Shown here: one piece after another, positions 53,544 through 64,000 of the stretch
How positions within the stretch are numbered: position 1 is the first letter of the stretch
How the letters are laid out: each line of letters starts with the position of its first letter
NCBI RefSeq assembly: GCF_004405125.1
Contig: NZ_SORX01000007.1
Span: forward strand, 1 to 64,000
DNA: 64,000 bases
Direction of reading: 5' to 3'
Source: Jeotgalibacillus salarius
GTDB taxonomy: Bacteria > Bacillota > Bacilli > Bacillales > Jeotgalibacillaceae
Made by a program: the position numbers and the translations under genes
The notes under the pieces: model-generated
Seen by the model: the letters and a program-made list of their open reading frames with translations, nothing else
Told to the model about the DNA's origin: nothing
Database searches by the model: none

Positions 53544-53724
53544 ACTGATCCCCCCAATCCATTCAGTTTTCATGCGATACATCATATCTTCTTAACCTAA
53601 AGTGTAGCGTTTTATCAAAGAAATTGCAAGCAGTGTCTTGCATATACAGAGCGTTTTTACCTTATGTGACACATTTTAGAATAGGATGTATACTCATAGG
53701 ACAGATAAAAAAGGGGATGATGAT

Positions 53725-54225
53725 GTGAACAATGTTATACCAATTACAGGACGGGTGAAATTTCAGCTGACAATAGACCCGAGCGTGTGGATTTTCGATG
53801 AAAGAAAAATAGATCTTACCACTTATTTCGATGAAGAGCGCGTAGAAATCGATGAGAATGAAAAGTATTCCAAAGCCGTCGCTGAACACTTTTCAAAGGA
53901 AATTAAAGAAGGTGCTGCACTACCAAAGCCGGCCTCACAATCAAAAAAAAGATACGAAAAAGAAAAATTGCTTAATGGTACTTTCGGTATAAAGATGAAA
54001 CCATTTATTTTGAACGCCGAACCGGATAATAGCGCTGAAAAAGTAATGATTTCAACTGCTGAAGGCGTTCATTCCTTCACAATTGAAGAAGCCGGTGAAT
54101 TAATACTGGCGTTTTCTAAAGATGGAAAACCACTGCTTGAGGATGGACCGGTTCATGTTTTATTTGAAGATGGTTCAAATCGAAATAACCCGATCACACA
54201 TGTCCGAAAAATTACATTGTCTTGA
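53725..54225 (+). CDS. Conserved Bacillales protein of unknown function
   Basis: The 166-aa protein begins NNVIPITGRVKFQLTIDP and continues WIFDERKIDLTTYFDE. A lysine-rich linker (QSKKRYEKEKLLNG) follows, then a beta-rich C-terminal half that ends in FEDGSNRNNPITHVRKITLS. I have seen such proteins labelled peptidyl-prolyl isomerase in databases but see no known PPIase motif, so I do not adopt that. GTG at 53725 lies ~8 bases behind GGGG. It is divergent from ylaN. Confidence 0.75.
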   Translation: MNNVIPITGRVKFQLTIDPSVWIFDERKIDLTTYFDEERVEIDENEKYSKAVAEHFSKEIKEGAALPKPASQSKKRYEKEKLLNGTFGIKMKPFILNAEPDNSAEKVMISTAEGVHSFTIEEAGELILAFSKDGKPLLEDGPVHVLFEDGSNRNNPITHVRKITLS

Positions 54226-54230
54226 CGATC

Positions 54231-54257
54231 AAAAGCACTGACGCTGTCAGTGCTTTT
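54231..54257. terminator. Bidirectional terminator between 53725 gene and ylaL-like gene
   Basis: A perfect 12-bp stem AAAAGCACTGAC and complement with loop GCT; TTTT on each strand. Confidence 0.85.
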
Positions 54258-54702
54258 GTAATTCGCCCATCACTTGCTGATCAAGATTTCTTGCTGCCTG
54301 TTCATCATAAGTTTTTGCAAATGCAGGTTCAGTAACAATTTTAGCTCCATAAAACATCACATCTCTCACTTCATCAATATTCAGTTCAATAATTGACAAA
54401 CCAATCGGTACATCAGCAGAAGACTGACCGACTACTTTCGCTTTTCCACTAATGGAATAAGTACTCCCGCCTGCTATGATTGAAAGAGAGCATAAGGGCT
54501 GCTTGCCGATATTCTGAATAATTCTTGATCGGTGATCTACAGCAAAAATTAATGTAGCTTCATCTTTTGCATGCACCCAGGAAAGTGACGCCACGTTAGT
54601 ACCGCCGGTTTGCGCATCTACTGTCGCCAGCTGAACAAATCGCTCATGCTGAAACTCTTCATACAAACCCGGTGTCAGATGATCTTCAACTCTGTTTGCC
54701 AT
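54247..54702 (-). CDS. Pyridoxamine 5'-phosphate oxidase-like protein (YlaL-like)
   Basis: The 151-aa split-barrel flavin-binding-fold protein shows HERFVQLATVDAQTGG, ASLSWVHAKDEATLIFAVDH and a YSISGKAKVV strand, typical of the FMN-binding PNPOx-like superfamily. The end block DVMFYGAKIVTEPAFAKTYD is characteristic of this subgroup. The true substrate is unknown. The ATG at 54702 has AAAGGAG ~8 bases upstream. It corresponds in position to B. subtilis ylaL, opposite ylaI. Confidence 0.82.
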   Translation of the reverse strand: MANRVEDHLTPGLYEEFQHERFVQLATVDAQTGGTNVASLSWVHAKDEATLIFAVDHRSRIIQNIGKQPLCSLSIIAGGSTYSISGKAKVVGQSSADVPIGLSIIELNIDEVRDVMFYGAKIVTEPAFAKTYDEQAARNLDQQVMGELQKH

Positions 54703-54810
54703 AATTCCACTCCTTTTCGGCTTATTATACAGCAGTTTCTTCAACCTTAACAGTTGATACTTCACACATGTTATACTATAAGCATAATGCTGGATGAAAG
54801 GAGCTTGGAA

Positions 54811-55014
54811 ATGAGAGTTAAATGTTTTTTATGCGATAAAATAGAATCAATTGAAGACTTCAGTCCGCTTGCAAAGAAGCTCCGCAATCGGCCAATTCAT
54901 ACTTATTTATGTGAAGAATGTAATAGTCGGATTGCCAGTAACACGAAGGCAAGAATTGCAACCGGTAACTTTAAACAATATAAAAGCTCAAGAAAAATCG
55001 AAAAAGAATTTTAG
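54811..55014 (+). CDS. ylaI: YlaI family (DUF2197) small zinc-ribbon-like protein
   Basis: The 67-aa protein has two CxxC pairs, CFLCD at the N-terminus and CEECN in the middle, likely binding one zinc ion. The conserved block KKLRNRPIHTYLCEECN lies between and around them. A basic C-terminus (YKSSRKIEKEF) follows. Function is unknown. AAAGGAG lies ~8 bases upstream of the ATG. It is the last gene of the conserved yla-ylb synteny before the unrelated ilv-leu operon. Confidence 0.88.
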   Translation: MRVKCFLCDKIESIEDFSPLAKKLRNRPIHTYLCEECNSRIASNTKARIATGNFKQYKSSRKIEKEF

Positions 55015-55021
55015 CCAGCGT

Positions 55022-55054
55022 AAAACCCCAAAGCTCAATGCTTTGGGGTTTTTT
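55022..55054. terminator. Bidirectional terminator between ylaI and ilvA
   Basis: A perfect 13-bp stem AAAACCCCAAAGC and complement with loop TCAAT, followed by a T-run on the plus strand and TTTTACG on the minus strand. Confidence 0.9.
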
Positions 55055-55056
55055 AC

Positions 55057-56057
55057 TTAAATAATCAACTTGCGTTTTGGTTCCTTCACTTCCCCGGCTA
55101 ACTCAATACATCTGCCGAGTTTGGCTGCATCAAAATTTCCGCCGCTTACAATCACGCCTGTCTGACCTGAATAAGGTGATAAGGTATTACTAAGAAGAGC
55201 TGCAATTCCGGCAGCGCCTGCTCCCTCAACCAACATTTTTTCTCGTTCAAGCATGAAGAGGATTGCTTTAGCAATTTCTCCTTCAGTTACTGTCACCATA
55301 TCATCTACATATTTATTGATGATAGAAGTTGTCAGTGTTCCTGGTGATTTCACTTTAATTCCTTCAGCGATTGTAGGTAAGAATGGCACCTCACTGCTCG
55401 ATTGTCCAAAAAATGAGGCAGCGATCGCCGGAGCAGCTGCAGACTGCACACCGATCACTTTTACTGATGGCTTTAATGCCTTCACCGCAAGTGCTGTACC
55501 GGCCAGTAATCCTCCGCCACCAGCTGGCACAAAAACTCTTTCAAGGTGTGGGCACTGCTGCAGCATTTCAATAGCCGCTGTTGCCTGGCCTTCAATGATT
55601 TTCAAATCATCAAATGGATGAATGAATACTGCACCCGTTTCCTCCTGCTTTTGACAAGCGGCTGCGTAAGCATCATCAAATGTTTCACCAATCAACACAA
55701 CCTCCGCACCATACTCACGCGTTGCATTCACTTTAGCAATTGGAGTAGTCTTTGGCATAAAGATCGTAACCTCGATCCCTTTTTTCTGCCCTGCTAATGC
55801 AACTCCCTGAGCGTGGTTACCTGCTGATGCTGCGATAATACCTCTCTTACATTCAATTTCAGTTAGTGAAGAAATTTTATTCATTGCACCTCTTACTTTA
55901 AATGAACCTGTCTTCTGAAGGTTTTCAAGCTTCATCCATACCTGCTGACCCGTCATCTTATTCAGTGTGTCAGACTGCTTACATGGCGTTCTGTGTACGT
56001 AACTGCTTAGTTCTTCTGCTGCGTCGAATAATGCGCTCGTGTTATAGAAATTCCCAA
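55057..56057 (-). CDS. ilvA: Threonine ammonia-lyase IlvA, short form, apparent 5' frameshift
   Basis: This PLP enzyme converts threonine to 2-oxobutanoate for isoleucine synthesis. The PLP-Lys motif is KTGSFKVRGAMNK; SAGNHAQGVAL and the glycine loop VPAGGGGLLAG follow. The protein ends after the catalytic domain (~333 aa) with no ACT domain, so it resembles TdcB-type enzymes more than the 422-aa B. subtilis IlvA. The frame continues upstream of the first Met (55956) as NFYNTSALFDAAEELSSYV, clearly coding, but has no start codon before a stop. A TTG at 56057 with GAGAGG 9 bases upstream would fit if one more G stood in the GGG run at 56053-56055. Confidence 0.8.
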
Positions 56058-56079
56058 GTTGATCATCCTCTCATTGTAG

Positions 56080-56652
56080 TTAGACATTTGATGCTTCATA
56101 TTTGCTGATTGCCTCTTCATATTGGAATGTAATCGCAATCTCATCCCAGCCGTTCAGGAGCATCTGCTTCCAGTAGGAATCAATTTCAAAGTGCCATGTC
56201 TCACCATCACAGCTAACTGTTTGTGATTCCAGGTCCACCGTAGCATCCTTTTCATCTTTTCCAGCCTGGATTATTTTATTCGCTTCTTTCAATCTGATGG
56301 CGAGTATACCATTTTTCACACAATTATTGTAAAAAATATCTGCAAAACCCGGTGCAATAATTACTTTAAAACCATAATCCTGCAGGGCCCAGGGAGCGTG
56401 TTCTCTCGAAGAACCACAGCCAAAGTTTTCACCTGCTGCCAGAATTTCAGACCCTTTGTAAGCAGGGTCATTTAATACAAAATTCTGATTCGGTGTACCA
56501 TCTTCATTGAACCGCCAGCCATAAAAGAGAAACTGACCAAATCCGGTACGTTCAATCCTTTTAAGAAACTGCTTCGGTATGATCTGATCAGTATCTACAT
56601 TGATTCGATCAAGTGGTGTAATATTGCTTGTTAATTTTTTTACCGGTTCCAT
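56080..56652 (-). CDS. leuD: 3-isopropylmalate dehydratase small subunit LeuD
   Basis: The 190-aa small subunit works with LeuC to isomerise 2- to 3-isopropylmalate. It has the swivelling-domain blocks NVDTDQIIPKQFLKRIERTGF, FGCGSSREHAPWAL and NNCVKNGILAI. The ATG at 56652 has AGGAGGG ~6 bases upstream (a TTG one codon earlier is ignored). It follows leuC by 12 bp in the operon; ilvA follows after ~20 bp. Confidence 0.96.
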   Translation of the reverse strand: MEPVKKLTSNITPLDRINVDTDQIIPKQFLKRIERTGFGQFLFYGWRFNEDGTPNQNFVLNDPAYKGSEILAAGENFGCGSSREHAPWALQDYGFKVIIAPGFADIFYNNCVKNGILAIRLKEANKIIQAGKDEKDATVDLESQTVSCDGETWHFEIDSYWKQMLLNGWDEIAITFQYEEAISKYEASNV

Positions 56653-56664
56653 CAACTTCCCTCC

Positions 56665-58068
56665 TTATGCATGAACTTGAAGTTTTCTTACATCTGTGAA
56701 TTTACCTTCGACTGCAGCAGCTGCAGCCATAGCTGGACTGACAAGGTGTGTTCGTGATCCCGCTCCCTGCCTGCCTTCAAAATTACGGTTAGATGTAGAC
56801 GCACAACGCTCGCCGGCTGGTACGATATCATCATTCATCGCAAGGCACATGCTGCAGCCCGATTCACGCCACTCAAAACCTGCATCTTTGAAAACCTGAT
56901 CCAGCCCTTCCTCTTCTGCTTTCATTTTTACTGTGAAAGAACCCGGTACAACAATGGCTGTAACATTTTCGTGTACTTTTTTACCTTCAATGACTTTAGC
57001 AGCTGCTCTTAAATCTCCAATACGGGAATTCGTACATGATCCAATGAAGACATGCTGGATTTCAATATCTGTAATTGGCATTCCTTCTGAAAGATCCATA
57101 TATTCGAGCGCCTGTTTTAACTCTTCTTGTTTAGCAGGCTGGGCAAAGTCTTCAGATCTTGGGACTGAAGCAGAAATGCCTGATCCCATTGAAGGATTGG
57201 TGCCCCAGGTAACAAATGGTTCTATTTCATCTGTATGAATCGTCAGTGTCCGATCATACACTGCACCTTCCTCGGAAGCGTAGCTGAGCCATTTCTTTTT
57301 CAACTCTTCATACTGCTCTGCCGGAACGTGCGCTCGGTTCTTTAAAAATTCAGCAGTTTTTTCATCTGGGCTGATTAATCCTGCCCGTGCCCCTGCTTCA
57401 ATTGACATGTTACATACAGTCATACGTTCTTCCATCGACATTTTTCTAATTGCATCACCAGTATATTCCACAATATACCCTGTTCCTGCATCGACGCCGA
57501 ATTTCGAGATAATCGCAAGAATGACGTCCTTAGCTGTTACGCCGAAGCCAAGTTCACCTTCCACTTTAATCTCCATCGTTTTCGGTTTAGATTGCCAGAG
57601 CGTTTGAGTCGACAATACGTGTTCTACTTCGCTCGTTCCAATCCCGAATGCCAGCGCACCAAATGCACCATGAGTTGAAGTATGACTGTCTCCACACACA
57701 ATTGTTTTGCCAGGCTGAGTCAGACCCAGTTCCGGACCAATTACGTGAACAATCCCCTGATCAGGATGATGCATATGAGCGAGAGGAATGCCAAACTCTT
57801 TACAGTTATCTGCAAGTGTATTCATTTGCTGTTGTGACACCGGATCTTTGATCACTTCACGATTTTTCGTTGGGACATTATGGTCCATTGTGGCGAAGCT
57901 TAAATCCGGGCGCCTTACTTTTCTATTCTTCAATCTCAAACCTTCAAAAGCCTGCGGTGAAGTTACTTCATGAATCAGGTGCAGGTCAATATAGAGAAGA
58001 TCCGGCTTTTTTTGCTCTTCATGCACGATATGATCGTTCCAAACTTTTTCAATAATCGTCTTCGCCAT
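56665..58068 (-). CDS. leuC: 3-isopropylmalate dehydratase large subunit LeuC
   Basis: The 467-aa aconitase-family subunit carries the [4Fe-4S] cluster. Cluster Cys are in FIGSCTNSRIGDL and ESGCSMCLAMN. Other blocks are TMDHNVPT, CGDSHTSTHGAFGALAFGIG (read in pieces) and NRNFEGRQGAGSRTHL. It lies 20 bp behind leuB, with GAGGAGGG before the ATG. Confidence 0.97.
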   Translation of the reverse strand: MAKTIIEKVWNDHIVHEEQKKPDLLYIDLHLIHEVTSPQAFEGLRLKNRKVRRPDLSFATMDHNVPTKNREVIKDPVSQQQMNTLADNCKEFGIPLAHMHHPDQGIVHVIGPELGLTQPGKTIVCGDSHTSTHGAFGALAFGIGTSEVEHVLSTQTLWQSKPKTMEIKVEGELGFGVTAKDVILAIISKFGVDAGTGYIVEYTGDAIRKMSMEERMTVCNMSIEAGARAGLISPDEKTAEFLKNRAHVPAEQYEELKKKWLSYASEEGAVYDRTLTIHTDEIEPFVTWGTNPSMGSGISASVPRSEDFAQPAKQEELKQALEYMDLSEGMPITDIEIQHVFIGSCTNSRIGDLRAAAKVIEGKKVHENVTAIVVPGSFTVKMKAEEEGLDQVFKDAGFEWRESGCSMCLAMNDDIVPAGERCASTSNRNFEGRQGAGSRTHLVSPAMAAAAAVEGKFTDVRKLQVHA

Positions 58069-58088
58069 AAGACTGTTTCCCTCCTCAC

Positions 58089-59189
58089 TTATACATAAGC
58101 AGACAAGATATGATCTGATACCAGTTCTCTTTCAAGTTCTTCAATGACCTTTTCCACAAAGGCAGAAGTTGTCAGTACGCGATGCCCTGACTTTTGAACA
58201 TCTGTCGTGCAATAACCATCATCAAACACACTGTATACAGCTGTTTCAACAGCAAATGCTTCTGTCTCCATTCCAAATGAATACTTTAACATCATTGCTA
58301 CGGATAAAATTGCTGCTGAAGGGTTGGCAATATTCATACCGGCAATATCAGGTGCTGATCCGTGGACCGGTTCGTATAAGCCAAACCCGTCTGAACGAAT
58401 ACTTGCTGAAGGCAGCATGCCCAGCGAGCCGGTCAGAACAGACGCTTCATCACTTAAAATATCACCAAATAGATTTTCTGTTACGATGACATCGAAAGAA
58501 GCTGGCTGAGTGATCAGTTTCATTGCTGCAGCATCAACCAATAGATGTTCTACTTCCACATCCGGGTATTGCGCTTTCTTTTCTTCTACAACTTCTCTCC
58601 AAAGCTTGCTCGTTTCCAGCACATTCGCTTTATCAACTGAAGTAACCTTCCCTTTTCTAAGACGTGCCAGTTCAAATCCCTGTTCAACGATCCGCTCAAT
58701 TTCTTCACGGGAATACGTAAGAGAGTCAACAGCACCATTGTGCGTTTTTCTCTTTGGTTCGCCAAAGTAAAGGCCTCCAGTCAATTCCCTGACGATCATC
58801 ATGTCAACACCTTTTGACAAGTGATCTTTCAGTGGTGAAGCTTCACTCATTCCCTTGACTGCTTTAACAGGTCTCAGATTAGCGAATAGACCAAAGTGTT
58901 TTCTAATTTCAAGTAAGCCTTTTTCGGGGCGAAGTGCTGAAGGGTTTTGATCCCACTTTGGACCTCCTACTGCACCGAGTAAAACTGCATCACTTTTCTC
59001 ACAAACTTCAATGGTTTCTTTAGGCAGAGGATTTCCTGTCTGATCAATAGCAATTCCACCAATTAGTCCTTTTTTAACCTCAAATGTATGGTCAAATCTC
59101 CGTCCAACTGACTGGAGAACTTTTACTGCTGCCTCTGTTACTTCCTGTCCTACTCCGTCTCCATGCAGAACTGCTACTGTTTTTTTCAT
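58089..59189 (-). CDS. leuB: 3-isopropylmalate dehydrogenase LeuB
   Basis: LeuB oxidatively decarboxylates 3-isopropylmalate with NAD. The 366-aa protein has the family blocks VLHGDGVGQEV, MIVRELTGGLYFGEP, the metal-site NLFGDILSDEASVLTGSLG (read in pieces) and GLYEPVHGSAPDIAG. AAAGGGGAGG precedes the ATG. It follows leuA by 18 bp. Confidence 0.97.
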   Translation of the reverse strand: MKKTVAVLHGDGVGQEVTEAAVKVLQSVGRRFDHTFEVKKGLIGGIAIDQTGNPLPKETIEVCEKSDAVLLGAVGGPKWDQNPSALRPEKGLLEIRKHFGLFANLRPVKAVKGMSEASPLKDHLSKGVDMMIVRELTGGLYFGEPKRKTHNGAVDSLTYSREEIERIVEQGFELARLRKGKVTSVDKANVLETSKLWREVVEEKKAQYPDVEVEHLLVDAAAMKLITQPASFDVIVTENLFGDILSDEASVLTGSLGMLPSASIRSDGFGLYEPVHGSAPDIAGMNIANPSAAILSVAMMLKYSFGMETEAFAVETAVYSVFDDGYCTTDVQKSGHRVLTTSAFVEKVIEELERELVSDHILSAYV

Positions 59190-59207
59190 GATGGTTCCTC
59201 CCCTTTG

Positions 59208-61794
<2,587 letters not shown>

Positions 61795-61811
61795 TTAGTT
61801 TGTTTATTTAA

Positions 61812-61900
61812 CGTTGATCCTCTCCGTGGAGGACTTCGCTTTCTGCCATCTGGCGGTGAGCCTCCTGGGCCGGGAGTCTATATCCTCCACTCCAGGATTC
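61812..61900 (+). repeat. Intergenic repeat, degenerate copy 5 (inside ilv-leu operon)
   Basis: Read on the minus strand it carries GACTCCCGGCCCAGGAGGCTCACCGCC, GCAGAAAGCGAAGTCC and GGATCAAC in order, when split into parts. These parallel the minus-to-plus order of the copy at 28976 (GTGACTCC, GAGGAGGCTCACCGCC, GCGGAAAGCGTCCGCC). It fills about half of the 180-bp ilvH-ilvC gap. Confidence 0.65.
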
Positions 61901-61944
61901 AACTGAGATTAAATGTCCTTAGATATGATCTTTAAAATGTTTTC

Positions 61945-62460
61945 TTATAAAATTGATAATTGCTGAGATGGTGTTTTTTGATTTTCTCTGACAAAGGATG
62001 TTGCACCTGTTCTTGTCATTTCCTTTATGCCATATGGTTTGACCAGATCAATGAATGCTTCCACCTTTTCCGGGTCACCGGTCACCTGGACAGTGATGAC
62101 ATTTTTACTCATATCAATGACAGTTGCTCTGAAAGGCTCTATGATGCTCGTGATTTCACTTCGCACAGCCGGCGGTGAAAGAATTTTGATCAGTGCGAGT
62201 TCTCTTGTAACAATCGCTTTGTCTGAAATATCATTTACTTTTAATACATCGATTTGTTTTTGCAGCTGCTTTAACAGCTGTTCAAGCTTTCTTTGATCTT
62301 CGACGTGTACGACGAACGTCATTTTTGAAATTCCGGGCTGTTCGGTGTGTCCTACTGTAATACTTTCAATGTTGAACTGTCTTTTCATTAATAACCCTGT
62401 TACCCGATTCAGCACACCGCTTTGATTGATCACGGTTGTTGTAATTATGCGCTTCATCAT
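61945..62460 (-). CDS. ilvH: Acetolactate synthase small (regulatory) subunit
   Basis: This is the valine-binding regulatory subunit of acetolactate synthase. The 171-aa protein has an N-terminal ACT domain (about 4-75; [20 protein letters not shown]) and a second ACT-like domain ([37 protein letters not shown]). Two adjacent ATG codons overlap the ilvB stop; AGGGGTG is just upstream. Translational coupling with ilvB fits their fixed stoichiometry. Confidence 0.95.
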   Translation of the reverse strand: MMKRIITTTVINQSGVLNRVTGLLMKRQFNIESITVGHTEQPGISKMTFVVHVEDQRKLEQLLKQLQKQIDVLKVNDISDKAIVTRELALIKILSPPAVRSEITSIIEPFRATVIDMSKNVITVQVTGDPEKVEAFIDLVKPYGIKEMTRTGATSFVRENQKTPSQQLSIL

Positions 62461-64000
62461 TTCACCCCTAACATTTCATGCAACCCTTTTCCTGGCGCAA
62501 CCATCGGGTACACATTTTCGATCTGTTTTACCCGGCAGTCGATCAGCACCGGTTTATTGGATTGTAATGCTTTTTTAAATACCTCATCTGCTTCATCCAG
62601 GCTGCTAACTTTATACCCTTCCAGGTCGTATGCCTGAGCAAGCTTTACAAAGTCTGGCTGAGACGGCATTAACGACTGTGAATATCTTTCCTGATAAAAA
62701 GTCTCCTGCCACTGACGAACCATTCCAAGACACTGGTTATTTAAAATAACAACTTTTACAGGGATCTGACTTTCCTGAAGCAGCGAAAGTTCCTGAAGCG
62801 TCATTTGAAATCCTCCATCACCGGTGATTGCTACTACTGTTTCATTCGGCTTGGCAAGCTGTGCACCGATCGCGGCTGGAAAACCAAAGCCCATCGTGCC
62901 CAGTCCGCCTGAAGTCACCCAGTGATCAGGGTGGTTAAACTTGTAATACTGTGCTGTCCACATCTGGTGCTGACCGACGTCTGTTGTGACAATCGCATCT
63001 CCTCCAGTATGCTTGTGGATCATCTCAATCGCTTCCTGTGGTAAAATTCCTTCTTCTTCATTTTTATAATGAAGTGGGAATTCCTGTTTCATTCCATTCA
63101 AATGTGCTGTCCAATCCCCGATTCCTTCTGTAACTACTCCAAGTTTTAGCAGTGCCTGAATCGCTTCTTTTGCATCTGCAACAATCGGAATATCAGTAGG
63201 AACGTTTTTGCCTATTTCTGCCGGATCGATATCAATATGAATGATCTGAGCGTTTGGTGCAAAGTGTTCAAGATTTCCAGTTAAGCGGTCATCAAATCTT
63301 GCACCAATGTTGATAAGTAAATCACATTCACAGATTGCCATGTTGGCTGCATAAGTTCCATGCATGCCCGCCATTCCAAGAAATTGAGAATGCTCTCCAT
63401 GAATCGTACCAAGCCCCAGCAAAGTATTCGTAACCGGTAGACCAGTTTGTTCTATAAAAGAGGTAAACTCTTTAGAAGCTTTCGCATGTAGTATCCCTGC
63501 CCCTGCAAGCACGAGTGGCTTTTCTGCTTTTTGAATTGCCTGAGCCACTTTCTGAATCTGCAGAAAATTCGGTGTAGTAGTAGGCTGGTAACCCGGCAGA
63601 TTCACTTCATTCTGTTTTACATCTGCCTTTGTAAATATTTCATTTGAAACGTTTTTCGGAATATCCACTAATACTGGACCCGGTCTGCCTGTCGAAGCAA
63701 TATGAAATGCTTCATGAATGATTCTCGGAAGATCATTAACATCTTTAACCTGATAATTATGCTTTGTGATCGGCTGAGTAATCCCGACGATATCCGCTTC
63801 CTGGAATGCATCAGTTCCGATCACTGCACTGGCGACCTGTCCGGTAAATACAACGAGCGGCAGTGAATCCATCATAGCGTCAGCAATCCCTGTCACAAGG
63901 TTTGTAGCTCCGGGACCGGATGTTGCTATGACCACGCCCGCTTTACCTGACACTCTTGCATATCCTTCAGCTGCATGGATTGCTCCCTGCTCATGTCTGG
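62457..64000 (-). CDS. ilvB: Acetolactate synthase large subunit, 5' part cut by window edge
   Basis: This is the ThDP-dependent catalytic subunit that forms acetolactate and acetohydroxybutyrate. 514 residues are visible; the first ~55 lie outside the window. The visible part starts [19 protein letters not shown], which includes the catalytic Glu of the ThDP site. [29 protein letters not shown] and the ThDP/Mg motif [10 protein letters not shown]...[11 protein letters not shown] follow. It overlaps ilvH by 4 bp. The operon promoter and any T-box leader are beyond the right edge. Confidence 0.96.
   Translation of the reverse strand, partial: RHEQGAIHAAEGYARVSGKAGVVIATSGPGATNLVTGIADAMMDSLPLVVFTGQVASAVIGTDAFQEADIVGITQPITKHNYQVKDVNDLPRIIHEAFHIASTGRPGPVLVDIPKNVSNEIFTKADVKQNEVNLPGYQPTTTPNFLQIQKVAQAIQKAEKPLVLAGAGILHAKASKEFTSFIEQTGLPVTNTLLGLGTIHGEHSQFLGMAGMHGTYAANMAICECDLLINIGARFDDRLTGNLEHFAPNAQIIHIDIDPAEIGKNVPTDIPIVADAKEAIQALLKLGVVTEGIGDWTAHLNGMKQEFPLHYKNEEEGILPQEAIEMIHKHTGGDAIVTTDVGQHQMWTAQYYKFNHPDHWVTSGGLGTMGFGFPAAIGAQLAKPNETVVAITGDGGFQMTLQELSLLQESQIPVKVVILNNQCLGMVRQWQETFYQERYSQSLMPSQPDFVKLAQAYDLEGYKVSSLDEADEVFKKALQSNKPVLIDCRVKQIENVYPMVAPGKGLHEMLGVK

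Noticed and set aside
53725-54225. Peptidyl-prolyl isomerase annotation for this protein
   Set aside because: I see no FKBP, cyclophilin or parvulin motif in the sequence.

Overview
The window is a stretch of chromosome from a low-GC, endospore-forming Bacillales bacterium. It carries spoIIGA-sigE-sigG, spoVD, spoVE, gerR and ylbD/ylbJ, a bacillithiol gene (bshC), a caa3-type cytochrome oxidase cluster, and Bacillus-style signals throughout: strong AGGAGG ribosome sites, SigA/SigE/SigG-like promoters and poly-T terminators. Gene order from position 114 to about 55,000 largely follows the B. subtilis ylaI-ftsW-pycA-cta-ylb-mra-fts-sigG region, read here in the reverse direction. The genus is not certain; a Jeotgalibacillus-like member of Bacillaceae/Caryophanaceae is a guess.

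Layout from left to right. (1) 1-82: the 5' end of a probable group IIC intron, immediately behind the sigG terminator. (2) 114-5,212, minus strand: sigG, sigE, spoIIGA, ftsZ, ftsA. (3) 5,567-17,719, minus strand: the division and wall cluster read as mraZ-rsmH-ftsL-pbpB-spoVD-murE-mraY-murD-spoVE-divIB. murG and murB, normally between spoVE and divIB, are absent, and a repeat element lies between divIB and ftsA. (4) 18,089-27,337: bshC, a DUF3397-like protein, a panE-like reductase, a three-gene biotin-dependent acyl-CoA carboxylase operon with a cre-like site over its promoter, ylbP, gerR, an enoyl-CoA hydratase relative, rpmF and yceD. (5) 27,696-38,740: tmcAL, ylbL, ylbK, ylbJ, coaD, rsmD, ylbG, ylbF, ylbD and ylbC, with several small unknown genes, a glycerophosphodiesterase and a thioesterase interspersed. 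(6) 38,949-40,499: a YugN-like protein and an AI-2E-family permease. (7) 40,587-48,401: ctaM, ctaG, ctaF, ctaE, ctaD, ctaC, ctaB and divergent ctaA, which make heme A and the caa3 oxidase. (8) 48,430-55,014: pyc, ftsW, ylaN, an unknown gene, a ylaL-like gene and ylaI. (9) 55,057-64,000, minus strand: the branched-chain amino-acid operon read as ilvB-ilvH-ilvC-leuA-leuB-leuC-leuD-ilvA. ilvB runs off the right edge.

Functionally this is mostly core genome: cell division and wall synthesis with the early sporulation sigma cascade, terminal respiration, anaplerosis, coenzyme A and ribosome maturation, and Ile/Val/Leu synthesis. I found no defence island, prophage, CRISPR array, tRNA or rRNA.

The points most worth a second look are: the intron start behind the sigG terminator; five copies of a GC-rich intergenic repeat family; an ilvA whose 5' end seems to lack one base and which has no ACT domain; a three-repeat MraZ operator spaced exactly 10 bp; the missing murG/murB; and several readable sporulation or catabolite-control promoters. 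I did not find a convincing undescribed multi-gene system.
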